Below, piece after piece: positions 15,082 to 21,896 of a stretch of 21,896 bases of DNA. A program made the position numbers and the translations under genes. The stretch is from JAURVT01 sp049059935. Its GTDB lineage: Bacteria; Actinomycetota; Actinomycetes; Propionibacteriales; Nocardioidaceae. The DNA lies in assembly GCF_049059935.1 (NCBI RefSeq), contig NZ_JBMGQR010000071.1:1-21896 (forward strand), written 5' to 3'. Under the pieces are notes generated by a model. That model was not told the origin of the DNA, ran no database searches, and saw only the letters and a list, made by a program, of their open reading frames with translations. Every line of letters begins with the position of its first letter. Positions within the stretch are counted from its first letter, which is position 1.

Positions 15082-15208
15082 CCGTCCGACCGGTCCCGCT
15101 TCGTCCCGGAACCTCCCGATTCGGCGACGTCTCCTCATCATGGACGAGAAATCCGGACATCGCGGACCGTTCACCTCCGTGATACGTGCCACCCGTCCTC
15201 GGGAAGGG

Positions 15209-15238
15209 TTGGAAGGGACGGTCCGACTCGTCTAGGGT
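15209..15238 (+). promoter_or_regulatory. Candidate promoter of the second M23 peptidase
   Basis: TTGGAA (15209-15214) and TAGGGT (15233-15238) are spaced by 18 nt, a reasonable housekeeping-type promoter for a GC-rich actinobacterium. Transcription would start near 15245, giving a leader of about 60 nt. The rest of the 224-bp gap (15082-15305) shows no riboswitch-like structure that I can recognise. Confidence 0.4.
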
Positions 15239-15305
15239 GAGTGACTTCGCGCCCTTCCCCCGGGCGCTTCCCGTCACACCCCCGAACGTCGTGGAGGATC
15301 GTCGC

Positions 15306-16106
15306 GTGCCCGAGCCCCGAGCACAGGGTCGTCACTCGGCCCCGCGACCCCGACGCCGGGCCGAGAGGCCCCGCAGGTCCACCCGCTCGATGCTCCTCCG
15401 CTCGCCCCTCGTGGCCGGCGTCGCGGCGCTCGCGGTGGCCGCCGGTGGAGCGATCGCCCTCAACCAGGGTGCCGACACCCAGAACGTGTCCGACCAGCAG
15501 AGCGGCCAGACCTTCGACGCCGTCGACCAGTCGGTGCGCGGTGCGCAGCCGCAGGTCAGCCGCAGCAGCGAGCGCGTCGACCGCGCGGTCCTGGTCAAGC
15601 AGGCCGCCCAGCAGGCCGAGCAGCGCACCGCGGCGCTGGCGCAGCTCACCGCCAAGAGCGGGCAGCGCGCCACCACCCTGGCCAAGGCCGAGGAGGAGCG
15701 CCTGAAGAACCAGTGGGTCCTCCCCACCACCGGGTACCGCCTCACCGCCCGCTTCGGCCAGAGCAGCTCGCTGTGGTCCACCGTGCACACCGGTCTGGAC
15801 TTCGCCGCCCCGTCCGGCACCAAGCTCGTGGCCGTGGCCAAGGGCACCGTCACGTCGGTCGGCTTCGACGGCGCCTACGGCAACAAGACCGTGCTCACGC
15901 TCGAGGACGGCACCGAGATCTGGTACTGCCACCAGTCCGCCACGTCGGTCACCGCCGGCCAGGAGGTCCAGCCGGGCGACACCATCGGCGCCGTCGGCTC
16001 CACCGGCAACGTCACCGGCCCGCACCTGCACCTCGAGGTCCGCCCCGGTGGCGGCGACCCGGTCGACCCCGCTCCCGTTCTCAAGTCGCACAACGTCAAC
16101 CCCTGA
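15306..16106 (+). CDS. M23 (LytM-type) metallopeptidase, copy 2
   Basis: 266 aa from a GTG with GGAGG 8 nt upstream. The N-terminus is very basic (arginine-rich to residue 32), followed by a membrane/signal helix (about 34-52). A glutamine/alanine-rich helical segment lies at about 85-134 and the catalytic domain at about 136-258. Active-site residues are complete: H161 and D165, H209, H240 and H242. From NQWVLP onward it is about three-quarters identical by eye to copy 1, whereas the N-terminal halves differ. That suggests duplication followed by divergence of the targeting and regulatory parts. The intervening gap carries its own candidate promoter, so the copies can be expressed separately. 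Confidence 0.92.
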   Translation: MPEPRAQGRHSAPRPRRRAERPRRSTRSMLLRSPLVAGVAALAVAAGGAIALNQGADTQNVSDQQSGQTFDAVDQSVRGAQPQVSRSSERVDRAVLVKQAAQQAEQRTAALAQLTAKSGQRATTLAKAEEERLKNQWVLPTTGYRLTARFGQSSSLWSTVHTGLDFAAPSGTKLVAVAKGTVTSVGFDGAYGNKTVLTLEDGTEIWYCHQSATSVTAGQEVQPGDTIGAVGSTGNVTGPHLHLEVRPGGGDPVDPAPVLKSHNVNP

Positions 16107-16119
16107 CCCACCGGGTTCC

Positions 16120-16147
16120 ACGGGCGCCTGACGTGTCTGGCGCCCGT
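16120..16147 (+). terminator. Hairpin after the second M23 gene
   Basis: Perfect 9-bp inverted repeat (ACGGGCGCC at 16120-16128 with its complement at 16139-16147) around a 10-nt loop, starting 13 nt after the stop. A second, weaker 7-bp repeat (16162-16168 with 16184-16190) lies on the pcrA side and may serve that gene from the other strand. Confidence 0.65.
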
Positions 16148-16228
16148 CTCGCAAGGCGCCGCGACGAAGGCGAACCGGTCTTGTTCGTCGAGTCGTGAGC
16201 AACGCCGCGAGCCGGGATGCCAGGCGCG

Positions 16229-18634
16229 TCAGAGCTTTTCGACGGGGGCGTAGCGAAGTAGGAGGCGCTTGACGCCCTCGGTGCCGAAGTCGACCGAGGC
16301 GACGGTCTTGTCGCCGGTGCCCTGCAGGGCCACGACGGTGCCCATGCCGAAGGTGTCGTGGACGACGCGGTCGCCGGGGGTCAGGTTGGGCACCTCGCGC
16401 TTCTTGGACGCCGACGCCGCGGCGGCCGAGCTGAGCGAGCGTGCGGGGGCGCGGCGGGTGGTGACGTAGGAGCCGCCGGTCTGGACACCGCCGGACCAGC
16501 GGGTGGCGTCGGCGTCGGTGCGGCGCCAGTCGACGATCGTGGGCGGCACCTCGTCGAGGAACCGTGACGGCGGGTTGTGCGACGGGGCGCCCCAGGCGGA
16601 GCGGACGGCCGCGCGCGACAGGTGCAGGCGCTCGCGGGCGCGCGTGATGCCGACGTAGGCCAGGCGACGCTCCTCCTCGAGCTCCTTGGGCTCGCCGACC
16701 GAGCGCTGGTGCGGGAAGACGCCCTCCTCCATGCCGGTGAGGAAGACGACCGGGAACTCCAGGCCCTTGGCGGTGTGGAGCGTCATCAGGGTGACGACGC
16801 CGTCGCCCTCGTCGGGGATGGCGTCGGCGTCGGCGACCAGCGCGACGCGCTCCAGGAACGCCTCGAGCGAGCCGGGGGCGAAGACCTCGTCCTCGGCGGC
16901 CTGGGCGACCTCGTCGGGGTCGACGGCGGCCTCGGCGACGTCGTCGGCCACGACGGACGCGTCGGCGACGAACTCGCGGGCGACGGCGACGAGCTCGGCG
17001 AGGTTCTCCACGCGGGTCTCGTCCTGCGGGTCGGTGGACTCCTCGAGCTCGTCGAGGTAGCCGCTGCGCGACAGCGCCGCCTCGAGCACGGCGTCGGCGG
17101 GCTCGCCGGCCGCGGCCATCGCCGACAGCCCCGTGATCACCTCGACGAACGAGCGGATCTGCTTGAGCGAGCGCGTGGCGATGCCCGGCGCCTCGTCGGC
17201 GCGCTGCAGCGCGTCCCAGAAGGTGAGGCGCTCGCGCTGGGCGAAGGCCGAGACGCACGCCTCGGCGCGGTCGCCGATGCCGCGCTTGGGCACGTTGAGG
17301 ATGCGGCGCAGCGAGACGTCGTCGGCGGGGTTGACCAGCGTGCGGACGTAGGAGATCGCGTCCTTGATCTCGCGGCGCTCGTAGAACCGGACGCCGCCGA
17401 CCACCCGGTAGGGCAGGCCCGTCCGGATGAAGACCTCCTCGAACACACGGCTCTGCGCGTTGGTGCGGTAGAAGATCGCGACGTCGCCGGGGCGGGCGAC
17501 CTCGTCGTCGCCGAGCTTGTCGACCTCGTCGGCGACCCACTGCGCCTCGGCGTGCTCGTCCTCGGCGACGTAGCCGACCACCTGCGCGCCGTCGCCCTGG
17601 TCGCTCCACAGGTTCTTGGCCTTGCGGCCCGCGTTGCGGGAGATGACGGCGTTGGCCGCCGACAGGATCGTCTGGGTGGAGCGGTAGTTCTGCTCGAGCA
17701 GGATGGTGCGGGCGCGGGGGAAGTCCTCCTCGAACTCCAGGATGTTGCGGATGCTGGCCCCGCGGAAGGCGTAGATCGACTGGTCGGAGTCGCCGACGAC
17801 CAGGAGGTCGGAGTCGGGCTCGTCGCACAGCTCGCGCACGAGGGCGTACTGGGCGTGGTTGGTGTCCTGGTACTCGTCGACGAGCACGTGACGGAACCGG
17901 CGGCGGTAGGTCTCGCGCACGTCGGGGAACGCCTGGAACAGGTGCACCGTGAGCATGATGAGGTCGTCGAAGTCGCACGCGTTGGCCGCGGTGAGGCGGC
18001 GCTGGTACTCCGCGTACGCCTGGGCGTAGACCTCCTCGCTGCCGTTGGCGGCCCGCGTGGCGGCGGCCTCGGCGTCGAGGAGGTCGTTCTTGGCGTTGCT
18101 CACCCAGTTGAGCACCGCCCGCGGCGCGAACCGCTTGGGATCGAGCTCGAGGTCGCGGCACACCTGCGACATCAGGCGCTTGGAGTCGGCCGCGTCGTAG
18201 ATGGAGAACGACGAGGTGTAGCCGAACTTGGTGATCTCCTTGCGCAGGATGCGCACGCACGCGGAGTGGAAGGTGGAGACCCACATCAGCTTCGCCCGCG
18301 GACCGACGAGGTCGGCGACGCGCTCGCGCATCTCGGCGGCGGCCTTGTTGGTGAACGTGATGGCCAGGATCGACCCGGGGTGCGCGTCGTCGTGGCCGAT
18401 CAGCCAGGCGATGCGGCGGGTGAGCACGCGCGTCTTGCCCGAGCCCGCGCCGGCGACGACGAGCAGCGGCCCGCCCTCGTGGCTGACGGCCTGCCGCTGC
18501 GACTCGTTGAGCCCGTCGAGCAGCTGCTGCGGGTCGATCCTCTTCCGCCGCGGGGCCGGGCGGTCGTCCTCGTCGGGGTCGGCGGAGGACTGGTCGGCGC
18601 GGGGCACCGCAGGGACTGGGAAGCGCAACGTCAT
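16229..18634 (-). CDS. pcrA: ATP-dependent DNA helicase PcrA/UvrD
   Basis: Superfamily 1A 3'-5' helicase acting in nucleotide-excision repair and in clearing proteins and RNA polymerase from DNA. 801 aa from ATG. Visible motifs: Q-motif region LNESQRQAV (42-50), Walker A AGAGSGKT (61-68), AITFTNKAAAEM, VSTFHS, Walker B with DEYQDTN (253-259), GDSDQSIYAFRGA (281-293), LEQNYRS, VTLMTLHTAKGLEFP and the C-terminal VGITRARERL. The last 50 residues (TPGDRVVHDTFGMGTVV onward) are the Tudor-like tail known to bind RNA polymerase in PcrA. An acidic insert (about 575-640) separates the helicase motifs. A TAGGCT on the minus strand at 18644-18649, 9 nt before the ATG, may be its -10, giving a very short leader. 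Confidence 0.97.
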   Translation of the reverse strand: MTLRFPVPAVPRADQSSADPDEDDRPAPRRKRIDPQQLLDGLNESQRQAVSHEGGPLLVVAGAGSGKTRVLTRRIAWLIGHDDAHPGSILAITFTNKAAAEMRERVADLVGPRAKLMWVSTFHSACVRILRKEITKFGYTSSFSIYDAADSKRLMSQVCRDLELDPKRFAPRAVLNWVSNAKNDLLDAEAAATRAANGSEEVYAQAYAEYQRRLTAANACDFDDLIMLTVHLFQAFPDVRETYRRRFRHVLVDEYQDTNHAQYALVRELCDEPDSDLLVVGDSDQSIYAFRGASIRNILEFEEDFPRARTILLEQNYRSTQTILSAANAVISRNAGRKAKNLWSDQGDGAQVVGYVAEDEHAEAQWVADEVDKLGDDEVARPGDVAIFYRTNAQSRVFEEVFIRTGLPYRVVGGVRFYERREIKDAISYVRTLVNPADDVSLRRILNVPKRGIGDRAEACVSAFAQRERLTFWDALQRADEAPGIATRSLKQIRSFVEVITGLSAMAAAGEPADAVLEAALSRSGYLDELEESTDPQDETRVENLAELVAVAREFVADASVVADDVAEAAVDPDEVAQAAEDEVFAPGSLEAFLERVALVADADAIPDEGDGVVTLMTLHTAKGLEFPVVFLTGMEEGVFPHQRSVGEPKELEEERRLAYVGITRARERLHLSRAAVRSAWGAPSHNPPSRFLDEVPPTIVDWRRTDADATRWSGGVQTGGSYVTTRRAPARSLSSAAAASASKKREVPNLTPGDRVVHDTFGMGTVVALQGTGDKTVASVDFGTEGVKRLLLRYAPVEKL

Positions 18635-18708
18635 GGCTCCCCCAGCCTACGTCCGGCCGCCGACAGCCGTGCGCGCCGTCCACCGGTCGCTCCCGGCACC
18701 GACCTGGG

Positions 18709-18736
18709 TTGACTGTAGCAACACAATTGCTACAGT
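18709..18736 (+). promoter_or_regulatory. Promoter of the membrane protein-gntR operon
   Basis: TTGACT (-35, 18709-18714) and TACAGT (-10, 18731-18736) with a 16-nt spacer form the best consensus promoter in the window. Transcription should start near 18743, about 24 nt before the ATG at 18767. The operator palindrome overlaps the end of the -35 and runs through the whole -10. Confidence 0.7.
18712..18736. promoter_or_regulatory. Operator palindrome, probable site of the operon's own GntR regulator
   Basis: A perfect 10-bp inverted repeat (ACTGTAGCAA at 18712-18721 and its complement at 18727-18736) flanks a 5-bp spacer. It covers the core promoter, so binding would block RNA polymerase. The size and symmetry suit a dimeric GntR-family repressor, and the gntR gene is the second gene of the same operon. 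That this protein is the binder is inference. Confidence 0.7.
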
Positions 18737-18766
18737 TAGTGGTACAAACGAGCCCCGGGAGGGACC

Positions 18767-19606
18767 ATGACCACGTTGATCGTCGTCACCATCGCCGTCC
18801 TCGCGGTGAGCGCCGTGCTGGCGCTGACGGCCCGGTCCGACGCGCACCGCAGGACGCTGGCGACCGTCCGGTCGCGCGGGGTCCACCTGAGCGAGGACGA
18901 GGGAGCCGCCCTCGAGCGCGTCGTCGTCCGCCGCATCCGCCTCAGCGCCACCGCCGGCGCGGCCGGTGCCCTCCTCGCCGCGGCCGGCATCGTCGTCCTC
19001 GACCTCCCGCTGGACTTCGACCGGTTCCCCGACGCGGTGCCCACCCTGGCCGCGTTCCTGGCCGTCGTCTACTGCGTGTCCGTCCTCGTCGAGAGCGTCG
19101 CCGTCGCCCGCTCCACCCGGGCCCCGGCCGACGGGCCGAGGGTCGCGACCCTCGGCGCCCGCGAGGTCGGCTCCTACCTGCGACGGATCGAGCACCTCGT
19201 CCCCGCCGCCCTGCTCGCCGTCGCGGTCGTCGTCTCGCTCGCGATCGCCGTCTGGGGCGCCTCGGCCGACACCGGCTCCGCCCTCCTGGTGACCGGTGCC
19301 GCCGCACTCGTGGTCGTCCTCGCCGAGGTCGTCATGCGACGGGTAGCGGCGTCCCCGCTGCGCGCGACCTCGCCCCGCGAGGCGGCGGCCGAGGAGGTCC
19401 TCGTCGCCGTCACCGTCGACCGGCTCGCCGAGAACGGGATCGCGATGGCCTCGGTGTCGCTGCTCTACGTGGCCCTCGTCGCTGTCGCGTCCGTCTCCGC
19501 GGCCGTCGTGGTGGCGTCCGTCGTCGTCGGGGTGGTCCTGGTGGCCGGATCCTCCCTCGCCCGCCGACGTCGCCTCGCGCCCGTCTCGACGGTGCACGCA
19601 CGATGA
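18767..19606 (+). CDS. Multi-pass membrane protein of unknown function (operon with gntR)
   Basis: 279 aa from ATG with GGAGG 4 nt upstream. About seven hydrophobic segments are visible, near residues 3-21, 61-80, 91-113, 143-163, 171-190, 225-243 and 245-266. Between the first and second lies a polar cytoplasmic-type segment with many arginines and a DEGAALE stretch (44-50). I recognise no catalytic, ATP-binding or transporter motif. Its final TGA overlaps the ATG of the gntR gene (ATGA, 19603-19606), so the two are made together. YtrA-type regulators usually sit with ABC transporters; here there is no ATPase partner in the operon. It may be the target that the regulator holds at low level until an envelope signal arrives, but that is a guess. 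Confidence 0.75.
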   Translation: MTTLIVVTIAVLAVSAVLALTARSDAHRRTLATVRSRGVHLSEDEGAALERVVVRRIRLSATAGAAGALLAAAGIVVLDLPLDFDRFPDAVPTLAAFLAVVYCVSVLVESVAVARSTRAPADGPRVATLGAREVGSYLRRIEHLVPAALLAVAVVVSLAIAVWGASADTGSALLVTGAAALVVVLAEVVMRRVAASPLRATSPREAAAEEVLVAVTVDRLAENGIAMASVSLLYVALVAVASVSAAVVVASVVVGVVLVAGSSLARRRRLAPVSTVHAR

Positions 19607-19971
19607 GCGGGCTGGTCGGGATCGACCTCGCCTCGCCCACTCCCCCGTTCGAGCAGCTGCGGACGCAGGTGGCGGCGCAGGTGCGCGACGGGGTCCTGGA
19701 GGCGGGGCAGAAGCTGCCCACCGTACGCCAGCTCGCCGCCGACCTCGGCCTCGCCGCCAACACGGTGGCGCGGGCCTACCGCGAGCTGGAGTCCGACGGG
19801 GTCGTCGTCACGCACGGGCGGCGCGGGACGTTCGTCGCCGACGGGGTGCGCGCGCCGGGCACCGAGGCCGAGGCGCGGGCGGCGGCGGAGTCGCTGGTGT
19901 TCACGGCTCGCCGGCTCGGGCTCTCGCTCGCCGAGACCAGCGGGCTCGTCGAGCGGGCCTGGGGGCGCTGA
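19603..19971 (+). CDS. GntR-family transcriptional regulator, YtrA subfamily
   Basis: 122 aa from an ATG overlapping the previous stop. An N-terminal winged helix-turn-helix (about residues 14-78) shows PPFEQLRTQVAAQVRDG, then KLPTVRQLAADLGLAANTVARAYRELESDGVV and the wing GRRGTFV. The short C-terminal helical tail (about 85-120) is typical of the YtrA subfamily, which uses it for dimerisation and lacks a large ligand-binding domain. It is expected to be a repressor of its own operon through the palindrome at 18712-18736. The inducer is unknown. A bidirectional hairpin follows. Confidence 0.9.
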   Translation: MSGLVGIDLASPTPPFEQLRTQVAAQVRDGVLEAGQKLPTVRQLAADLGLAANTVARAYRELESDGVVVTHGRRGTFVADGVRAPGTEAEARAAAESLVFTARRLGLSLAETSGLVERAWGR

Positions 19972-19982
19972 GCCCGACGACC

Positions 19983-20028
19983 GAGGAATCGGCGCACGGC
20001 CGCCCTGGGTGGCCGAACGCCGATCCTC
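19983..20028. terminator. Bidirectional hairpin between gntR and zwf
   Basis: The outer arms GAGGAATCGGCG (19983-19994) and CGCCGATCCTC (20018-20028) pair with a single bulged A. An inner CGGCC/GGCCG stem (19997-20001 with 20011-20015) continues the hairpin. It lies between convergent stops (19971 and 20048) and can end both transcripts. Confidence 0.7.
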
Positions 20029-20047
20029 CCGTCGCGTGCGCGGCTGC

Positions 20048-21529
20048 CTACTGCGCGGTCGTGTTGGGGGCGCGCCAGGTGCGCTCGAACGGCAGGCGCC
20101 AGGCGCGCGGGGCGATGAGCTGGTGGATCGCGTTGGGGCCCCACGAGCCGGGCGAGTATGCACGCACCGGACGGGGGTCGCCGAGGAGCGGGCGCGAGAG
20201 CTCCCACAGCCGCTCGATGCCCTGGGCGGTGGTGAACAGGGTGTGGTCGCCGCGCATCGCGTCGTGGATGAGCCGCTCGTAGGCCTCGAGGACGCCGTCG
20301 GCCTTGCCGGTGTCGTGCATGGCGAACTGCATGCTGAGCTTGTCGAGCTTCATGCCGGGCCCGGGTCGCTTGCCGTAGAACGACAGCGACATGCGCGAGG
20401 CGTCCGCGAGGTCGAACGTCAGGTGGTCCGGGCCCTGCGTGCCCACGCCCGAGCCGGTGGGGAACATCGAGCGCGGGGGCTCCTTGAACGCGATCGAGAT
20501 GATCCGCGCACCCTCGGCGAGCTTCTTGCCGGTGCGCAGGAAGAACGGCACCCCGGCCCAGCGCCAGTTGTCGATCTCGGCCTTCAGCGCGACGAACGTC
20601 TCGGTGTCGGAGTCGTCGTGCACCGACGGCTCGTCGCGGTAGCCGATGTACTGGCCACGCACGACGTCGTGCGGCTCGACCGGGCGCATCGAGCGGAAGA
20701 CCTTGTTCTTCTCCTCGCCGATCGGCCCGGGCTCCAGCGCCGTCGGCGGCTCCATCGCGACGAACGCGAGCACCTGGAACAGGTGGGTGACCACCATGTC
20801 CTTGTAGGCGCCCGTGGACTCGTAGAAGCCGATCCGGTTGTCCAGGCCGAGCGTCTCGGGGACGTCGATCTGGATGTGGTCGATGAACTGGCGGTTCCAG
20901 ATCGGCTCGAACAGGCCGTTCGCGAACCGGAACGCCAGGATGTTCTGCGCCGCCTCCTTGCCCAGGAAGTGGTCGATCCGGAAGATCTGCTCCTCGTCGA
21001 ACACCTCGTGCAGCTCGGCGTTGAGGGCCACGGCCGACTCCAGGTCGGTGCCGAACGGCTTCTCCATGATGATCCGCGAGCGCTCGACCAGCTTGGCCGC
21101 CTCGAGCTGGTGCACCACGGCGAGCGCGGCCTTGGGCGGCACGCTCAGGTAGTGCAGGCGACGGATGGTCTCGCCGGGCTCGGACTCGGCGGCCAGCTCG
21201 GTCTCGGCCGCCGCGACCGCGTCGGCGAGCGCCTCGGGGCCGGCGTCCTGCGACACGTAGCTGAGCCGCTTGGCGAACGAGTCCCAGTCGTTCGCGAACG
21301 GGCGGCTGCTGAACTCGACGCACGCGTCGTGGGCCAGCTTGACGAAGCCCTCGGTGTCGAGGTCGTCGAGCGAGACGCCGACGATGCGGCAGTCGCTCGA
21401 CAGGCCCACCTGGTACAGGTGCAGCAGACCGGGGAGCAGCTTGCGTCGTGCGAGGTCGCCGGTGGCGCCGAACAGGACGATGACGTGGGGCGCCTCCATG
21501 CTCGGATCGTAGGAGTCGGAGGTTGCCAT
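20048..21529 (-). CDS. zwf: Glucose-6-phosphate 1-dehydrogenase
   Basis: Oxidises glucose-6-phosphate to 6-phosphogluconolactone with NADP (or F420-independent NAD) in the oxidative pentose phosphate pathway. 493 aa, close to the usual 490-515. The cofactor motif GATGDLARRK lies at 21-30, the EKPFG segment at 156-160, the substrate motif RIDHFLGK at 184-191 (H187 binding the phosphate) and the probable catalytic base H218 in FIDHIQI. The gene stands alone: no tal, tkt, opcA or gnd is adjacent, unlike the main zwf of most Actinobacteria, so it may be a second G6PDH. The ATG at 21529 has no ribosome binding site but follows a -10-like TAGCGT by 6 nt, pointing to a leaderless message. Confidence 0.96.
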   Translation of the reverse strand: MATSDSYDPSMEAPHVIVLFGATGDLARRKLLPGLLHLYQVGLSSDCRIVGVSLDDLDTEGFVKLAHDACVEFSSRPFANDWDSFAKRLSYVSQDAGPEALADAVAAAETELAAESEPGETIRRLHYLSVPPKAALAVVHQLEAAKLVERSRIIMEKPFGTDLESAVALNAELHEVFDEEQIFRIDHFLGKEAAQNILAFRFANGLFEPIWNRQFIDHIQIDVPETLGLDNRIGFYESTGAYKDMVVTHLFQVLAFVAMEPPTALEPGPIGEEKNKVFRSMRPVEPHDVVRGQYIGYRDEPSVHDDSDTETFVALKAEIDNWRWAGVPFFLRTGKKLAEGARIISIAFKEPPRSMFPTGSGVGTQGPDHLTFDLADASRMSLSFYGKRPGPGMKLDKLSMQFAMHDTGKADGVLEAYERLIHDAMRGDHTLFTTAQGIERLWELSRPLLGDPRPVRAYSPGSWGPNAIHQLIAPRAWRLPFERTWRAPNTTAQ

Positions 21530-21535
21530 GTCGTT

Positions 21536-21541
21536 ACGCTA
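21536..21541 (-). promoter_or_regulatory. Candidate -10 of a leaderless zwf transcript
   Basis: On the minus strand TAGCGT (TANNNT) ends 6 nt before the zwf ATG, so transcription would begin at or within a base or two of the start codon. The absence of any Shine-Dalgarno sequence agrees. The -35 region would lie in the end of the upstream response-regulator gene and is not well conserved. Confidence 0.4.
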
Positions 21542-21562
21542 CGCCGACCGTGAGACAGCCGA

Positions 21563-21896
21563 CTAGATCAAGCGGCGCTCGTTGGCCCACCGCGTCAGCT
21601 CGTGCCGGCTCGACAGCTGCAGCTTGCGCAGCACGCTCGACACGTGGGTCTCGACGGTCTTGACCGAGATGAAGAGCTCCTTGGCCACCTCCTTGTAGGC
21701 GTAGCCGCGGGCGATCAGGCGCATCACCTCGCGCTCGCGCTCGGTGAGCCGGTCGAGGTCCTCGTCGACCTGGGCCACCTCGATGGTGCCGGCGAACGCG
21801 TCGAGGACGAACCCCGCGAGCCGCGGCGAGAACACCGCGTCCCCCGCGGCCACCCGGCCGACCGCGTCGACGAGCTCGGGCCCGGTGATGTTCTTG
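21563..21896 (-). CDS. LuxR/NarL-type response regulator, 3' part only
   Basis: The gene runs off the right window edge, so only the last 110 residues are visible. The first of these (KNITGPELVDAVGRVAAGDAVFSPRL) match the last helix of a receiver domain and the linker of NarL-type response regulators. The LuxR helix-turn-helix follows: LTEREREVMRLIARGYAYKEVAKELFISVKTVETHVSSVLRKL. The phospho-accepting aspartate and the partner histidine kinase, if any, are outside the window. The C-terminus ends soon after the DNA-binding domain, as usual. Its stop is only 33 bp from the zwf start on the same strand, so some zwf expression could come by read-through. Confidence 0.9.
   Translation of the reverse strand, partial: KNITGPELVDAVGRVAAGDAVFSPRLAGFVLDAFAGTIEVAQVDEDLDRLTEREREVMRLIARGYAYKEVAKELFISVKTVETHVSSVLRKLQLSSRHELTRWANERRLI

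Noticed and set aside
15082..15305. Possible c-di-AMP (ydaO-type) riboswitch before the second M23 gene
   Set aside because: Such riboswitches precede some actinobacterial wall-peptidase genes, but I could not find the conserved core sequences, and the predicted leader of about 60 nt is too short.
16577..18712. Long open plus-strand frame opposite pcrA
   Set aside because: Composition is that of an antisense shadow, and pcrA on the other strand carries every helicase motif.

Overview
The window is very GC-rich with the strong G/C third-position bias of an actinobacterium, many GTG starts and the actinobacterial -10 pattern TANNNT. The gene set (purU, mdh, folD with a DUF3017 protein, a DUF6350 membrane protein with purN and purH, sucC and sucD, pcrA) is a chromosomal neighbourhood also seen, in looser form, in Streptomyces and relatives. 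Together with the EphD-like hydrolase, the sigma-like membrane protein and the paired M23 peptidases, I infer a member of the Propionibacteriales (Nocardioides/Aeromicrobium type). That placement is inference; no rRNA is present.

Layout. 1-1116: an orphan AbiEi-like/DUF559 gene lying between two direct copies of a 33-bp sequence, at least one of which is half of a large palindrome. 1133-3285: purU, then mdh, then the remains of a DUF1801 gene. 3282-4435 (minus): folD followed by a small DUF3017 membrane protein. 4469-5014: a YbaK-type deacylase whose stop codon lies inside a 74-nt hairpin. 5093-8473 (minus): a translationally coupled DUF6350-purN-purH operon. 8573-10408: a sigma-like cytoplasmic domain joined through one membrane helix to a cysteine-containing outer domain. 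10475-12533 (minus): sucC-sucD. 12679-16106: an envelope-flavoured stretch with an alpha/beta hydrolase, a PASTA lipoprotein and two tandem M23 peptidases. 16229-18634 (minus): pcrA. 18709-19971: an operon of a multi-pass membrane protein and a YtrA-type GntR regulator, with a perfect operator palindrome laid over its promoter. 20048-21529 (minus): zwf, apparently leaderless. 21563-21896 (minus): the 3' end of a LuxR-type response regulator cut by the window edge.

How the genes fit together. Most of the window is central metabolism: formyl-folate supply and the last formyl-transfer steps of purine synthesis (FolD, PurU, PurN, PurH), the TCA cycle (Mdh, SucCD) and NADPH supply (Zwf). Between these lie cell-envelope genes and two regulatory units. 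Nearly every operon boundary is marked by an inverted repeat able to work as a terminator in both directions, without a U-tract, as is usual in such GC-rich genomes.

I see no tRNA, rRNA, CRISPR array, insertion sequence or phage gene. The two most unusual items are the membrane-tethered sigma-like protein and the repeat-bracketed AbiEi/DUF559 gene. No stretch above 300 bases lacks a gene; the longest gap (15082-15305) holds a candidate promoter.
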